The notes: a model not told the origin generated them from the letters alone. DNA of 64,000 bases from an uncultured Barnesiella sp. (GCA_944321085.1 CALUJY010000012.1:19836-83835); one strand, 5' to 3'. Positions 1-9,559 are shown, counted from the stretch's first letter. A program made the numbers and translations.

Positions 1-362
1 TCGTCGCCGCCATCGGTATCGTCTTCTATTGTGAACGGCGGTACGATAGAGGCATTGAGAACATTGAGTTTGTCGACGATTATCTCTATCTCGCCGGTAT
101 CCATTTTAGGATTTTTATTGCTGCGCTCAGCCACCGTACCAATTACTTGGATAACATATTCACGGCCGAGTTTATTGGCTTGGTCGCACAAATCGGCATT
201 TACCTCTTGGTTGAATACCAACTGGGTGATGCCATAACGGTCTCTTAAATCGACAAAGGTCATGCCGCCCATCTTACGGGTGCGTTGCACCCAACCACAA
301 AGGGTGACGATAGAACCGGCATCAGCCAACCGTAGTTCACCACATGTTTTAGTCCTGTACAT
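1..362 (-). CDS. aspS: Aspartyl-tRNA synthetase, N-terminal part (cut by window edge)
   Basis: The reading frame begins at the CAT at 360-362 ([11 protein letters not shown]) and runs off the left edge, so only about 120 N-terminal residues are present. They form the OB-fold anticodon-binding domain typical of bacterial AspRS: the [20 protein letters not shown] segment and ITQLVFN are clear matches. The class II catalytic domain lies outside the window. The enzyme charges tRNA-Asp in the cytoplasm. It is the last minus-strand gene here; a -7 box (TATTTTTG, 438-445) upstream suggests its own promoter. The family assignment is secure; whether it is the discriminating or non-discriminating type cannot be judged. 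Confidence 0.93.
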   Translation of the reverse strand, partial: MYRTKTCGELRLADAGSIVTLCGWVQRTRKMGGMTFVDLRDRYGITQLVFNQEVNADLCDQANKLGREYVIQVIGTVAERSNKNPKMDTGEIEIIVDKLNVLNASIVPPFTIEDDTDGGD

Positions 363-437
363 ATCTATACTGTATTATAGGAATTAAGTTTATATATCGT
401 ATTTATGCAGTCCTGACGGGGCTGCGCTTACATCTTA

Positions 438-445
438 CAAAAATA
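438..445 (-). promoter_or_regulatory. -7 promoter box for aspS
   Basis: TATTTTTG on the minus strand matches the Bacteroidota TAnnTTTG box and lies about 75 bp before the aspS start. No well-spaced -33 element is visible. The 285 bp between aspS and cdsA otherwise hold nothing I recognise. Confidence 0.5.
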
Positions 446-647
446 CGACAAATGTCGTTACCAAAGGGTGGCAGACGAGAGATTTTTTTGCCACAGCAAT
501 ATATTTTACCACCGTTGCCTCTGCGGTATTCAGCAGGAATATCAGAAATTCCTTTTCGGCAATAGCACGACCATTCCCCGATGCAGCTTTATCGACATTC
601 GGCCACAAGGAATACAAACATATCAGACCTGCTATCGGAGGCCGGAT

Positions 648-1478
648 TTATATATATAGCACGACAAAAAGATATAATATAGCTGCGGGAACTGCCAGCA
701 AAACGCTATCGAAACGGTCGAGCCAACCGCCATGACCGGGAAGGATATTACCCGAATCTTTCACACCCAATGTGCGCTTGATAAGTGATTCGCACAAGTC
801 GCCCCACGTTCCGAATAAGGAACACGTAAGCGCAAAGCCCATCCATTGCCACAGGTTGAGAATATCGAAATAGAACGATGCCAGTACGCCTACTCCTACC
901 GATACTATCAGGCCGCCCCAAAAGCCTTCCCACGATTTCTTGGGAGAAATACGCTCGAAGAGCTTATGACGCCCCAATGTACACCCTATCAAATAGGCAC
1001 CCGTGTCGTTTGCCCATATAAAGACAAACAAGGCCAAAAGTATGAGAGGCGTACCGAAACGAAAATAAAGGATGTTACATAACGAGAAAGGCAGCGCCAC
1101 ATATATTTGTCCGAGGAAACTATACGCCCACCCTTCGAGCGGTCGCTCTTCCTTGTCGTAGAGCTGCATGATGAAACGAATAAGGAAATAGAGCAGATAG
1201 GGAGCCGCTACGATGCCGCCTTGCTTGAAGTCGCCCGTTTCGTAGGCATACATCGTAAAAAACAATAGTACTGCACCTATAATATCGATATTGGTAGTAC
1301 TCTTACGAACAGGATGCAAAGGTGCAACCAGACGATAAAACTCAGCTACTGACAGGGCGGTTATGATGGCAAAGAGCAAAGAGAAGCTATACTCGCTCCA
1401 CAATATGCAGGCTACGATAACGGCGACAAACAATGCTCCTGTAACGGTACGTACAAATAATGATTTCACAGATAACAT
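648..1478 (-). CDS. cdsA: Phosphatidate cytidylyltransferase
   Basis: This 276-residue polytopic membrane protein makes CDP-diacylglycerol from phosphatidic acid and CTP, the branch point of phospholipid synthesis in the inner membrane. Several hydrophobic helices are evident, starting at about residues 10-60. The C-terminal family signature is intact: SLIKRTLGVKDSGNILPGHG followed by GWLDRFDS, which carries the metal-binding Asp residues. The length is usual for the family. A -7 box (TAACTTTG, 1526-1533) lies 48 bp upstream, so it is probably transcribed on its own. In many relatives ftsH precedes cdsA; here a DNA polymerase III subunit gene does. Confidence 0.95.
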   Translation of the reverse strand: MLSVKSLFVRTVTGALFVAVIVACILWSEYSFSLLFAIITALSVAEFYRLVAPLHPVRKSTTNIDIIGAVLLFFTMYAYETGDFKQGGIVAAPYLLYFLIRFIMQLYDKEERPLEGWAYSFLGQIYVALPFSLCNILYFRFGTPLILLALFVFIWANDTGAYLIGCTLGRHKLFERISPKKSWEGFWGGLIVSVGVGVLASFYFDILNLWQWMGFALTCSLFGTWGDLCESLIKRTLGVKDSGNILPGHGGWLDRFDSVLLAVPAAILYLFVVLYI

Positions 1479-1525
1479 CTCTCAATACAGTTCTATTGAC
1501 CTGCTCTTGTATCCAAGAACGGCGG

Positions 1526-1533
1526 CAAAGTTA
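1526..1533 (-). promoter_or_regulatory. -7 promoter box for cdsA
   Basis: TAACTTTG on the minus strand, 48 bp before the cdsA start codon, matches the TAnnTTTG consensus. Confidence 0.55.
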
Positions 1534-1590
1534 CGAAAAATTTCAGGAACTTCTACTTTACTCCGAAAGTGCTAACAAGATTTCGTTCTC

Positions 1591-1630
1591 GCCTCAGGCT
1601 CTTCGTAAAGTACTTTACCCGCCTCAGGCT
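1591..1630. repeat. Direct repeat flanking a perfect 14-bp palindrome
   Basis: GCCTCAGGCT occurs at 1591-1600 and again at 1621-1630, and between them lies the perfect palindrome GTAAAGTACTTTAC (1605-1618). It sits between the end of the polymerase subunit gene (1645) and the cdsA promoter. It could be an operator or a transcript-end structure; there is no T-run that would make it a standard terminator. Confidence 0.6.
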
Positions 1631-1644
1631 TCATATTCGGTAAG

Positions 1645-2772
1645 CTATTTTTTCAGAAGAAGGATAAGATGGATGCAAAAATCGAACATCACGATTTTTG
1701 CATTGGCATTCTGCCCTATGTCATTGTTCGCCTCTTCCAGCAGGTTTCTTATTTCCATCACATTGCGTTCGTGTATAAAGGGAGCGAAACGCGACGAGAA
1801 TTGCGTTTCCTTGGCATTCATGTAGTTCAGATCGGGACACGCAAGATTATAAATGAAATTTTCCCGTATCATACGCTCGGCATACGACAGGAAATGGCGC
1901 AACCGTTCGCGTCCGAATCCGGCAACCTCTTCGCTCCACTCTTTGAGGTCTTTGATACGTCGGGCATAGGCCAACCGCATAACTTGCACAAATAGGTCGA
2001 AGTAGGCATCATTCTCTTCACTGAGCGTGAGAGAGTCGCAAGCCCGCAGATAGCTGCCCCCCGAAAGAGCAGCTACGGCACGCGCATCATCGTCGCTTAC
2101 GCCATATTGTCGGTGCAAAGCATCGGCAATAACATCGACCGAAAGGACGGGCATGGCTATTTGCCGCATACGTGACAATACCGTAGGCAACAACTTGGAA
2201 GGGTCGTTGCTTACAAAGAAAAAGTATGTCTGCGGCGCAGGCTCTTCCAAAAGTTTGAGCAACTTGTTGGCGCACTCAGCATTCATGCGTTCAGGCAGCC
2301 ATATAATCATGATTTTATAGGGCGAAGAGAGGCTTTTGAGCATCATTTTATGCCATATCGCTTCGCTCTCGTCGGCATAGATGGCTGCCTGCTTGTTATC
2401 GGCATTAATGGTTTTCAGCCACTTGTCGATACTGAAATAGGAATTTTCCTGTATAAAATGCGTCCACTGCGGCAAATAGCCGTCGCAAAGTGTCTTCTTC
2501 TTGTCTTTACCACGTACGATAGGAAAAACGAAATGCAAATCGGCATGTGTGAGTGCATTGTATTGCATACAAGAGGCACACTTGCCGCACGCATCATCGA
2601 CGCCGCGGTCGGTACAATGTATATATCGGGCATAGGCCATCGCCATAGCGAACTTGCCTACCCCCTCGGGACCGCAAAAGAGCTGTGCATGCGCCATACT
2701 ACCGGTTTGGACAGTGCGTATGAGATTTTCTTTCAAGGCATCATGCCCTACTACATCACGGAAAAAAAACAT
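1645..2772 (-). CDS. holB: DNA polymerase III subunit delta' (clamp-loader ATPase-like)
   Basis: The product has 375 residues and an AAA+ clamp-loader architecture. It opens with FRDVVGHDALKENL, then a Walker A GPEGVGK (34-40) and a zinc-binding Cys cluster (C53, C62, C65, C68), as in delta'/gamma subunits. Further on come LLEEPAPQTYFFFVSND and LPTVLSRMRQIAMP, the sensor/arginine-finger region. It would help load the beta sliding clamp at the replication fork. It is the third gene of a compact minus-strand run pfkA-lipoprotein-holB (24-bp gaps), with no evident promoter of its own. The length and lack of a long C-terminal domain favour delta' over tau/gamma. Confidence 0.9.
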   Translation of the reverse strand: MFFFRDVVGHDALKENLIRTVQTGSMAHAQLFCGPEGVGKFAMAMAYARYIHCTDRGVDDACGKCASCMQYNALTHADLHFVFPIVRGKDKKKTLCDGYLPQWTHFIQENSYFSIDKWLKTINADNKQAAIYADESEAIWHKMMLKSLSSPYKIMIIWLPERMNAECANKLLKLLEEPAPQTYFFFVSNDPSKLLPTVLSRMRQIAMPVLSVDVIADALHRQYGVSDDDARAVAALSGGSYLRACDSLTLSEENDAYFDLFVQVMRLAYARRIKDLKEWSEEVAGFGRERLRHFLSYAERMIRENFIYNLACPDLNYMNAKETQFSSRFAPFIHERNVMEIRNLLEEANNDIGQNANAKIVMFDFCIHLILLLKK

Positions 2773-2796
2773 GGCGCAAACGACTTCCTGACTTAC

Positions 2797-3165
2797 TTAC
2801 GACTCTGAGGGCGTGAAATAGATTTGCCTGCTCTCCACGACATTGGTATAGTCGCTCAGGTCGAACGATACCCACGAGTCATCCAGCACCGGCAACTGCA
2901 AAGCATTCACTTTGTTTTGAATATCGACACAAACGGACTTGAACCAGCTGCGTGCCTCTTTCTCGGTGCGCAACTCTGTCTTGGCGCTTTCGTTATACTC
3001 GGCAACATACTCGCTGACAGCTATTTGAAGTAACAAATTCGCTTGACTATTAGTACTCATATCGCTCACCTCAATGCGGTAAGTCGATTTTACAGTTTCT
3101 TCACAACCTGTTAATGCCAGTATCAAGGATACTGAAACAAACAGGAATACCAATACTTTCTTCAT
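2797..3165 (-). CDS. Small lipoprotein of unknown function
   Basis: The 122-residue product has a typical lipoprotein signal peptide: basic start MKK, a hydrophobic stretch, and a lipobox LTGC with the lipidated Cys at 21. The mature part is about 100 residues, polar and without a recognised motif; it contains an EARSWFKSVCVDIQNK segment and ends in YFTPSES. It should be anchored in the envelope. It lies 24 bp after pfkA and 24 bp before holB, so it is probably co-transcribed with both, although neither suggests a function for it. Confidence 0.8.
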   Translation of the reverse strand: MKKVLVFLFVSVSLILALTGCEETVKSTYRIEVSDMSTNSQANLLLQIAVSEYVAEYNESAKTELRTEKEARSWFKSVCVDIQNKVNALQLPVLDDSWVSFDLSDYTNVVESRQIYFTPSES

Positions 3166-3189
3166 TATAATGCAAAATCAAGTTAATTA

Positions 3190-4170
3190 TCAGATAGAGA
3201 GTTTACGCAACGTATTCAACAGCTCGCGATTGATGGGCTTGTCGTACTTGATGGCCTTACTGAACGGCACATACACAATCTCGTCATTGCGGATGCCCAC
3301 CATTACATTGCGCTGCCCGTCGAGCAAAGCGTCGATAGCTGCTGCACCCATACGGCTTGCCAAAATACGGTCGTGTGCCGTGGGAGAACCGCCACGCTGT
3401 ATATGACCAAGGATGGTTACACGCACATCATATTGCGGATACTCATTCTTTACCCGTTCGGCAAGATGGATGGCACCGCCTGTAGTGGGACTCTCGGCAA
3501 CGAGTACGATACTACTGTTTTTCGATTTGCGGAAACCGTTCTTTACCAGCTCTTCCAACTGGTCTATTTCGGTAGATATTTCGGGGATAATCGCGGCTTC
3601 ACATCCGGTAGCAATAGCGCCGTTGAGAGCAAGGAAGCCGGCATCGCGTCCCATGACCTCGATAAAGAAAAGCCGTTCGTGCGAAGTCGCCGTATCGCGA
3701 ATTTTATCGACAGCCTCCATAATCGTATTGAGGGCTGTATCGTAACCGATGGTATGGTCGGTACCATAGAGGTCATTATCGATAGTGCCGGGCAAGCCCA
3801 CGATGGGGAAATCGTATTCTTGTGCAAAAATGCGGGCACCTGTCAACGAACCGTCGCCACCTATAACGACCAACGCATTGATACCCTCCTTTACAAGCGT
3901 ATCGTAAGCCTGCTTGCGCCCCTCGGGCGTCTCAAACTCCTTGCAACGTGCCGTTTTGAGGATAGTACCGCCATGTTGTATGATGTTACTGACATTTTCT
4001 GTTCTGAATGGAACTATCTCGCCCGTGATAAGGCCTCTGTATCCACGATAGATACCTTTCACTTCAAAACCGTTATAGATAGCTGAACGCGTCACTGCAC
4101 GAATTGCTGCATTCATGCCGGGGGCATCACCTCCCGAGGTGAGTATTCCCACGCAATTAATTGTACCCAT
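3190..4170 (-). CDS. pfkA: ATP-dependent 6-phosphofructokinase
   Basis: This enzyme phosphorylates fructose 6-phosphate with ATP, the committed step of glycolysis. From the chosen start [18 protein letters not shown] the product has 326 residues, the normal size of a bacterial PfkA. GGDGS near residue 103 is the ATP-type motif, and GTIDNDL and the effector-site region are present. An in-frame ATG at 4245 would add 25 non-conserved residues; I reject it because the conserved N-terminus starts at 4170. A full promoter (TTG-N20-TATCTTTG, 4274-4304) lies upstream. A PPi-dependent phosphofructokinase is encoded separately at 58858-60510. Confidence 0.95.
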   Translation of the reverse strand: MGTINCVGILTSGGDAPGMNAAIRAVTRSAIYNGFEVKGIYRGYRGLITGEIVPFRTENVSNIIQHGGTILKTARCKEFETPEGRKQAYDTLVKEGINALVVIGGDGSLTGARIFAQEYDFPIVGLPGTIDNDLYGTDHTIGYDTALNTIMEAVDKIRDTATSHERLFFIEVMGRDAGFLALNGAIATGCEAAIIPEISTEIDQLEELVKNGFRKSKNSSIVLVAESPTTGGAIHLAERVKNEYPQYDVRVTILGHIQRGGSPTAHDRILASRMGAAAIDALLDGQRNVMVGIRNDEIVYVPFSKAIKYDKPINRELLNTLRKLSI

Positions 4171-4273
4171 GTTACTTACCCATTGATTGTTTATTGCTGT
4201 GGCAAGAGAGATTCCGCTCATCTGTTTTGCCGATTTATCGCACAAACAGTAAAATGCGCTCTCTTTCCATTTA

Positions 4274-4304
4274 CAAAGATACGGATAATAAGATTTTATC
4301 GCAA
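4274..4304 (-). promoter_or_regulatory. pfkA promoter
   Basis: On the minus strand TTG (4302-4304) is followed after 20 bp by TATCTTTG (4274-4281), the canonical Bacteroidota -33/-7 arrangement. It leaves a leader of roughly 95 nt before pfkA and probably serves pfkA, the small lipoprotein and holB. Confidence 0.7.
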
Positions 4305-4399
4305 TATTGCAACGACAAATTATTTTTCACTCATTCTTATGGATACATCTCCTCGCAAAATGCTGCACGACCTTATCTATCTTGCCATGCAACAAAATA

Positions 4400-5977
4400 T
4401 CAGAACTCAGAAGTGAAGTGAAAACGGATATGAGGAAAATCGCTTTGCGCCATCTGCAACACATATCCCGAGTCGGCCATAAAGACATCGCGCCCCTCTT
4501 TGTCGGAACAGATATACTGTGCTTTGCGTCGCTTGAAATTGTCGAGTTCTTCGGCGTCATCGCTCTCTATCCAGCAGGCTTTGTATAGACTGATGGGCTC
4601 CCAGCTACATTGCGCTCCGTACTCGTGCAACAGACGGTACTGTATAACCTCAAACTGCAACTGCCCCACGGTGCCTATAATCTTGCGGCCATTGAAACGA
4701 TTGACAAATAACTGCGCCACACCTTCGTCCATCAGTTGGTCTATACCTTTTTGCAACTGCTTTGCCTTCATCGGGTCGGCATTCTCGATATACTTGAATA
4801 GTTCAGGCGAGAAGCTGGGCAGGCCTTTGAAGTGGAGCTCTTCGCCCTCGGTAAGCGTGTCGCCTATCTTGAAGTTACCGGTATCGGGTAATCCCACAAT
4901 ATCGCCGGGAAAGGCTTCGTCGACTACCGACTTTTTCTGTGCCATAAAAGCCGTAGGGCTGCTAAAACGCATCATCTTACCGCTGTGAATATGCTTATAG
5001 TTGGCATTACGCTCGAAATGCCCCGAACAAACCTTTACAAAGGCGATGCAACTGCGGTGGTTCGGGTCCATATTGGCGTGTATCTTAAAGACAAAGCCTG
5101 TGAATTTCTCTTCCGATGGAACGACCGTGCGTTCTACGGCATTGATAGGTCGCGGCGCAGGAGCTATCTGTACGAAACAATCGAGCAACTCTTTGACACC
5201 AAACATATTGAGTGCCGAGCCAAAGAATACCGGAGCCAATTTGCCCGAGAGATAGTCTGCGACCTCAAAATCGGGATATACGCCATTGAGCAACTCCAAG
5301 TCGGCACGCAACTTCCCGGCCTCGGCGGCGCCGATATAGTCGTCGAGTTCGGGCGACTCCACATCCACCTCTACACGCTCGGTAACGACTTGCTTATTGG
5401 GTGTAAACAGATTGAGGTTGTTTTCATACATATTATATACGCCCTTGAAGGTTGCCCCTATTCCTATGGGCCACGAAAGAGGACGCACCCCGATTTTTAG
5501 CTCGCTCTCCAACTCGTCGAGAATATCGAAAGCATCGCGACCCTCACGGTCGAGCTTGTTGACAAAGACGATGACCGGCGTATTGCGCATACGACACACC
5601 TCCATGAGCTTGCGGGTTTGTTGCTCGACACCCTTGGCTACATCGACGACAATAATCACACTGTCCACTGCCGTAAGGGTGCGGTAGGTATCCTCGGCAA
5701 AATCTTGGTGACCGGGCGTATCGAGGATATTTATCTTATAATCGCCATAGTTAAATCCCATCACCGACGTAGCCACCGATATACCACGCTGTTTCTCTAT
5801 CTCCATCCAGTCGCTGGTAGCCGTCCGTTTTATCTTATTCGATTTCACGGCTCCTGCTATGTGGATAGCTCCTCCGAAGAGCAAAAGTTTCTCGGTAAGT
5901 GTCGTTTTACCGGCATCGGGGTGACTTATGATTGCGAAAGTGCGTCGTTTGGCTATTTCGTCAGTAAGTATGCTCAT
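4400..5977 (-). CDS. prfC: Peptide chain release factor 3
   Basis: RF3 is the translational GTPase that removes RF1/RF2 from the ribosome after peptide release. The 525-residue product has a complete G domain: [14 protein letters not shown] (G1), [14 protein letters not shown] (G3) and [10 protein letters not shown] (G4). The RF3-type insert [12 protein letters not shown] follows G1. Domains II and III follow, with [18 protein letters not shown] typical of the family. The length matches RF3 rather than EF-G. It lies 48 bp downstream of the DUF4924 gene and is probably co-transcribed with it. Confidence 0.96.
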   Translation of the reverse strand: MSILTDEIAKRRTFAIISHPDAGKTTLTEKLLLFGGAIHIAGAVKSNKIKRTATSDWMEIEKQRGISVATSVMGFNYGDYKINILDTPGHQDFAEDTYRTLTAVDSVIIVVDVAKGVEQQTRKLMEVCRMRNTPVIVFVNKLDREGRDAFDILDELESELKIGVRPLSWPIGIGATFKGVYNMYENNLNLFTPNKQVVTERVEVDVESPELDDYIGAAEAGKLRADLELLNGVYPDFEVADYLSGKLAPVFFGSALNMFGVKELLDCFVQIAPAPRPINAVERTVVPSEEKFTGFVFKIHANMDPNHRSCIAFVKVCSGHFERNANYKHIHSGKMMRFSSPTAFMAQKKSVVDEAFPGDIVGLPDTGNFKIGDTLTEGEELHFKGLPSFSPELFKYIENADPMKAKQLQKGIDQLMDEGVAQLFVNRFNGRKIIGTVGQLQFEVIQYRLLHEYGAQCSWEPISLYKACWIESDDAEELDNFKRRKAQYICSDKEGRDVFMADSGYVLQMAQSDFPHIRFHFTSEF

Positions 5978-6025
5978 AAACTATATTTATAATTGTAATG
6001 AATTTTATATATCGAACGTAAAGTC

Positions 6026-6571
6026 TTACAACTCCAATTCCCCTTTTTTGTCAAGGTTGTATTTCTCGGCAAGCGTCATGATGAAAGCCGATATATCTTT
6101 CATGGCCTTTTGCGTCTCGGGGCTTATCTCTTTATGCTGCAAACGCAGGAGAAGGATACCGTAAAGGGCATTGAAGCATGTCTCCAACTCACCGGCCGAA
6201 TCGGACTTCGACTTGGCACGCAACTCCACAATATAGGGCAAAGCCTTATAAAAAGCAGCTGTATAGAAGGGCTCGCGGGGCGAACGCAACAGGCGGAGGT
6301 GCAAATCGGTGAGCTCAATAATGACGTTTTTGTTGATTTGCAAATGTCCTCTCTCCGTCACGCCCTCGGCACGCATCATGTCGATAAGACTCTCGTACCA
6401 ATCGCGCAACTGCTTACGTTGCTCATCGGACAAACCACTATAAAGGTCTATAATCTCGCTTTGTATGCGGTCTATATTCAACTGGCTGGCACGTATAATA
6501 TCCTCGATCTGCCACATGTAGAGCAGATACTCGGCGATATTCTCTTTTTTCTTGGCACTTGCGGTAAACAT
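6026..6571 (-). CDS. DUF4924 family protein
   Basis: I recognise the 181-residue product as the Bacteroidota DUF4924 family by its opening KKKENIAEYLLYMWQIEDI and its all-helical, soluble character. No catalytic motif is apparent and the function is unknown. The start at 6569-6571 (MFTASAKKKEN) is preferred over the ATG at 6694. The 41 extra residues would be unconserved, and the promoter box at 6681-6688 would then lie inside the coding region. It precedes prfC by 48 bp and diverges from the chromate transporter genes. Confidence 0.8.
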   Translation of the reverse strand: MFTASAKKKENIAEYLLYMWQIEDIIRASQLNIDRIQSEIIDLYSGLSDEQRKQLRDWYESLIDMMRAEGVTERGHLQINKNVIIELTDLHLRLLRSPREPFYTAAFYKALPYIVELRAKSKSDSAGELETCFNALYGILLLRLQHKEISPETQKAMKDISAFIMTLAEKYNLDKKGELEL

Positions 6572-6679
6572 ATCGTCAAAAACTATAATTATAGTGATAT
6601 GGTACGGCGCCGCACGACCATAACACAGTATAAAACACAACAGAGTGCGGTATGGCTCACAGCAACGCCTTTTCGGGAT

Positions 6680-6710
6680 GCAAAGGTAATACAAAAATGC
6701 TTACCTTTGC
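6680..6710. promoter_or_regulatory. Symmetrical divergent promoter boxes (DUF4924 / chromate transporter)
   Basis: GCAAAGGTAA (6680-6689) and TTACCTTTGC (6701-6710) form a perfect 10-bp inverted repeat with an 11-bp spacer. Read outward, each arm is a TACCTTTG -7 box: 6681-6688 for the minus-strand DUF4924 gene and 6702-6709 for the plus-strand transporter genes. No -33 elements are visible. Confidence 0.6.
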
Positions 6711-6734
6711 GCGCAGCTAACACTATATGAAAGA

Positions 6735-7307
6735 ATGAAGGGAAACTTGTATTGGCAATTATTTACCACGTTTTTCAAAATAGGCGGCTTCACCTTTGGC
6801 GGAGGATGGGCTATGATTCCGCTTATAGAGCGCGAAGTGGTAGATAAATATCGCTGGATAGAAAAAGAAGAATTCTTGGACGAGCTTGCCGTTGCACAAT
6901 CATTACCCGGAATATTGGCAGTAAACATATCCGTATTGGTCGGCAACAAACTACGCGGACTTAAAGGAAGTATCGTGGCGGCAACAGGTACCATATTGCC
7001 CAGCTTCGTGGCCATATTGCTGATAGCTATCTTCTTCTCGCAAATATATAACAATCCCACAGTGGCAAGCATATTCAAGGGGATACGCCCCGCGGTGGTA
7101 GCCCTTATTCTTGCCCCGGTGATTACGACAGCCAAGGCAGCCCGCCTCAACCGATGGACTATACTCATACCCGTAGCGGTGGCACTTGCCATTTGGATGG
7201 GAGGCCTGTCGCCTATTCTCTTCATCATATTAGGCGGTGTAGGCGGCTACTTATACTATTTGAACAAGCAACGATACCAACGCAAAAACAAAAGACGAAA
7301 CGATTAG
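6735..7307 (+). CDS. Chromate transporter family, first half-size subunit
   Basis: The 190-residue membrane protein belongs to the CHR family. It carries the N-terminal signature FFKIGGFTFGGGWAMIPLIE, then LAVAQSLPGILAVNISVLVG, followed by hydrophobic helices and a basic tail (KQRYQRKNKRRND). It is the length of one CHR domain, so it belongs to the short-chain type that works with a homologous partner of opposite topology, encoded 6 bp downstream. Characterised relatives export chromate; the natural substrate of short-chain pairs in gut anaerobes is uncertain. TACCTTTG at 6702-6709 is a likely promoter. Confidence 0.9.
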   Translation: MKGNLYWQLFTTFFKIGGFTFGGGWAMIPLIEREVVDKYRWIEKEEFLDELAVAQSLPGILAVNISVLVGNKLRGLKGSIVAATGTILPSFVAILLIAIFFSQIYNNPTVASIFKGIRPAVVALILAPVITTAKAARLNRWTILIPVAVALAIWMGGLSPILFIILGGVGGYLYYLNKQRYQRKNKRRND

Positions 7308-7313
7308 ACAGCA

Positions 7314-7862
7314 ATGATAGTATATCTGAATCTTTTTCTCACCTATCTGAAAATAGGGTTGTTCGGGTTTGGCGGCGGCTATGCCATGCTGTCACTCATA
7401 CAACATGAGGCGGTAGAGGTGGTACATTGGGGCGAAGAGGCACCATGGATAACCCAAACCGAATTTACCGACATAGTAGCTATTTCTCAAATGACGCCGG
7501 GCCCCATCGGTATCAACAGCGCCACCTATATCGGATATACAGTAACAGGGAACGTATGGGGGTCGCTGATAGCGACATTCGCCGTATGCCTTCCGTCGTT
7601 CTTGCTGGTGCTTCTGATAAGCCGCTTTATCCTAAAACACAAAGACCATCCCATTATAAAGAGTATATTTGCAGGGCTTCGGCCGGTGGTCGTAGGTCTG
7701 ATAGGTGCAGCAGCTTTGTTACTGATGAACCGCGAGAACTTTACCGACAACACATTCAGTATCGCAATAGCTGCCATAGCTTTTGCCCTCGCCTACTTCA
7801 CAAAGGTACACCCTATCATGATTATCGTCTTAGCCGGCGTAGCCGGATATATCATTTACTGA
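7314..7862 (+). CDS. Chromate transporter family, second half-size subunit
   Basis: The 182-residue membrane protein is the partner of the gene just upstream. It shows the same CHR-domain signature, LKIGLFGFGGGYAMLSLIQ, followed by VAISQMTPGPIGINSATYIG. The two are paralogous halves, each with its own start codon and stop and only 6 bp apart, so this is not a frameshifted full-length gene. They probably assemble as a heterodimer in the inner membrane. The folC start lies 10 bp beyond its stop, so all three genes are probably on one transcript. Confidence 0.9.
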   Translation: MIVYLNLFLTYLKIGLFGFGGGYAMLSLIQHEAVEVVHWGEEAPWITQTEFTDIVAISQMTPGPIGINSATYIGYTVTGNVWGSLIATFAVCLPSFLLVLLISRFILKHKDHPIIKSIFAGLRPVVVGLIGAAALLLMNRENFTDNTFSIAIAAIAFALAYFTKVHPIMIIVLAGVAGYIIY

Positions 7863-7872
7863 ATTCATCTTT

Positions 7873-9165
7873 ATGAAAACATACGAAGAACAAATTGCAG
7901 AGTTGTACAACCGCTTTCCCATGTACCAACAAATAGGTGCCGGAGCTTACAAACCGGGATTGCAAAATGCCGAGTGTTTAGACCGTTATTTCGGGCATCC
8001 TCACCGACAATTTAAGAGCATACACATTGCCGGTACCAACGGGAAAGGCTCCACTTCGCACCTGCTGGCCGCTATTCTTGCTTGCAGTGGATATAAAACG
8101 GGATTATATACCTCGCCGCACCTTATCGATTTCAGAGAACGTATCAAAGTCGACGGCGAAATGATACCGCGCGAACGAGTATTGGCATTTCTCTCACAAC
8201 ATGCCGACGCGGCGTTTTCTTTCAGGCCATCGTTCTTCGAGCTGACCACCTTTATGGCTTTCGACTATTTTGCCTCACAACAAATCGACGTTGCTGTCAT
8301 AGAGGTCGGCTTAGGAGGACGGTTAGACACGACCAATGTGATTACTCCCGAGCTGAGCATTATTACCAATATAAGTCTCGACCACGTACAAATGTTGGGA
8401 CATGACCTGCCGAGCATCGCACGGGAAAAAGCCGGCATCATAAAACCGCATGTACCGGTAGTGATAGGCGAAGCGACAGACGAGACAAAGAACGTATTCG
8501 ACGAGAAAGCCCGGTCGTGCAACGCTCCCATCTTGTATGCCGAAGAGAGAAACTGTTACGCTCAGGCCGAAGCCTCGCACAAAGGTTGGTTATATAAAGA
8601 GACCTTGGCCGGCGACGTATGGGGCGAGTTGGGCGGAGAATATCAAAAGAAAAACACCGCGACAGTCCTTACAGCCATAGAGATATTGCGCGAAGAGGGT
8701 TTTACCATCACCGACGAGGCCATAAAAGAAGGTTTTGCCCATGTAACATCCCTCACGGGCTTACAAGGCCGTTGGCAAATCGTATCGACCTCACCTACCG
8801 TGATATGCGACACCGGGCACAACACCGGCGGGATGCAATATATAGCCCGGCAACTAAATGCAACACCCCATAAGCAGTTGCGCATAGTCATTGGCATGGT
8901 CAACGACAAGGATATATCGGGGGTAATATCCATGCTCCCCACCGATGCCATTTATTACTTTACGCAAGCCTCGGTAGCCCGTGCCATGAAGGCCGAAGAG
9001 ATTGCCCGTATAGGGGCGGAACACGGACTGAAAGGGACGACCTATGCCTCTGTCGCCGAGGCCTACCATGCCGCCCGTGCTGCAAGCGACAGCCACGATG
9101 TCGTTTTTGTAGGAGGAAGCACCTTTGTCGTTGCCGACTTTTTAAGAGAATGTATCGGGAAATAA
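7873..9165 (+). CDS. folC: Folylpolyglutamate synthase / dihydrofolate synthase
   Basis: The 430-residue Mur-ligase-fold enzyme adds glutamate to dihydropteroate and/or folates using ATP. The ATP-binding loop is HIAGTNGKGSTSHLLA, followed by TGLYTSPHLIDFRERI, IEVGLGGRLDTTNV and ITNISLDHVQMLG, all FolC landmarks. The C-terminal ligase domain has CDTGHNTGGMQYIARQL. The length is normal. It is the third gene of the chromate transporter run and convergent with the MerR regulator gene (25 bp between stops, with no obvious terminator). Bifunctionality is the usual state in bacteria with one copy but cannot be proved here. Confidence 0.95.
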   Translation: MKTYEEQIAELYNRFPMYQQIGAGAYKPGLQNAECLDRYFGHPHRQFKSIHIAGTNGKGSTSHLLAAILACSGYKTGLYTSPHLIDFRERIKVDGEMIPRERVLAFLSQHADAAFSFRPSFFELTTFMAFDYFASQQIDVAVIEVGLGGRLDTTNVITPELSIITNISLDHVQMLGHDLPSIAREKAGIIKPHVPVVIGEATDETKNVFDEKARSCNAPILYAEERNCYAQAEASHKGWLYKETLAGDVWGELGGEYQKKNTATVLTAIEILREEGFTITDEAIKEGFAHVTSLTGLQGRWQIVSTSPTVICDTGHNTGGMQYIARQLNATPHKQLRIVIGMVNDKDISGVISMLPTDAIYYFTQASVARAMKAEEIARIGAEHGLKGTTYASVAEAYHAARAASDSHDVVFVGGSTFVVADFLRECIGK

Positions 9166-9190
9166 CTGCCTGAACCCGTTTTGTTACCGG

Positions 9191-9556
9191 TCACTTGTCA
9201 CGCGAAATAATCTTTTCCAACTCTTCGACAATTCCGGCCAACTCTTCGCGAATGGCACACAATCGTTCCAAAGCATCTTGTTTTTTCATTTCGGGACGAC
9301 GACTCCGTTGCAGATGTTTCTTCGTCCCCTCTATCGTATGTCCTTCCTGCTTGACGAGACGATATATGATGCGCAACTCTTGTATATCTTCGGCAGTGTA
9401 TTTGCGAGTACCGCCTTTGCTTTTGCGCGGATTGATAGACGGCAACTCTTTTTCCCAATATCGCAACGTCGATGCCGGGATATCGAGCATTTGCGCCACC
9501 TCGGTAATAGAATAAAACATCTTAGCGTCTCGGGTATCGTTTTTCTTCTTATCCAT
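9191..9556 (-). CDS. MerR family transcriptional regulator
   Basis: The 121-residue protein has an N-terminal MerR winged helix: MFYSITEVAQMLDIPASTLR, then YWEKELPSINPRKSKGGTRK, then YTAEDIQELRIIYRLVKQEG. A short helical C-terminal dimerisation segment follows (about 80-121). There is no effector-binding domain, and no metal-binding Cys in the tail. It starts 3 bp after the stop of the M23 peptidase gene and is surely co-transcribed and possibly translationally coupled with it. This pairing suggests an envelope-related target, but that is inference. Confidence 0.9.
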   Translation of the reverse strand: MDKKKNDTRDAKMFYSITEVAQMLDIPASTLRYWEKELPSINPRKSKGGTRKYTAEDIQELRIIYRLVKQEGHTIEGTKKHLQRSRRPEMKKQDALERLCAIREELAGIVEELEKIISRDK

Positions 9557-9559
9557 ACA

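Noticed and set aside
435..617. 60-codon minus-strand frame between aspS and cdsA
   Set aside because: No ribosome-binding site or protein-like pattern; it overlaps the aspS promoter region.
6735..7862. A single chromate transporter gene broken by a frameshift
   Set aside because: Each half has its own start and stop and its own copy of the CHR signature; natural half-size pairs are known.
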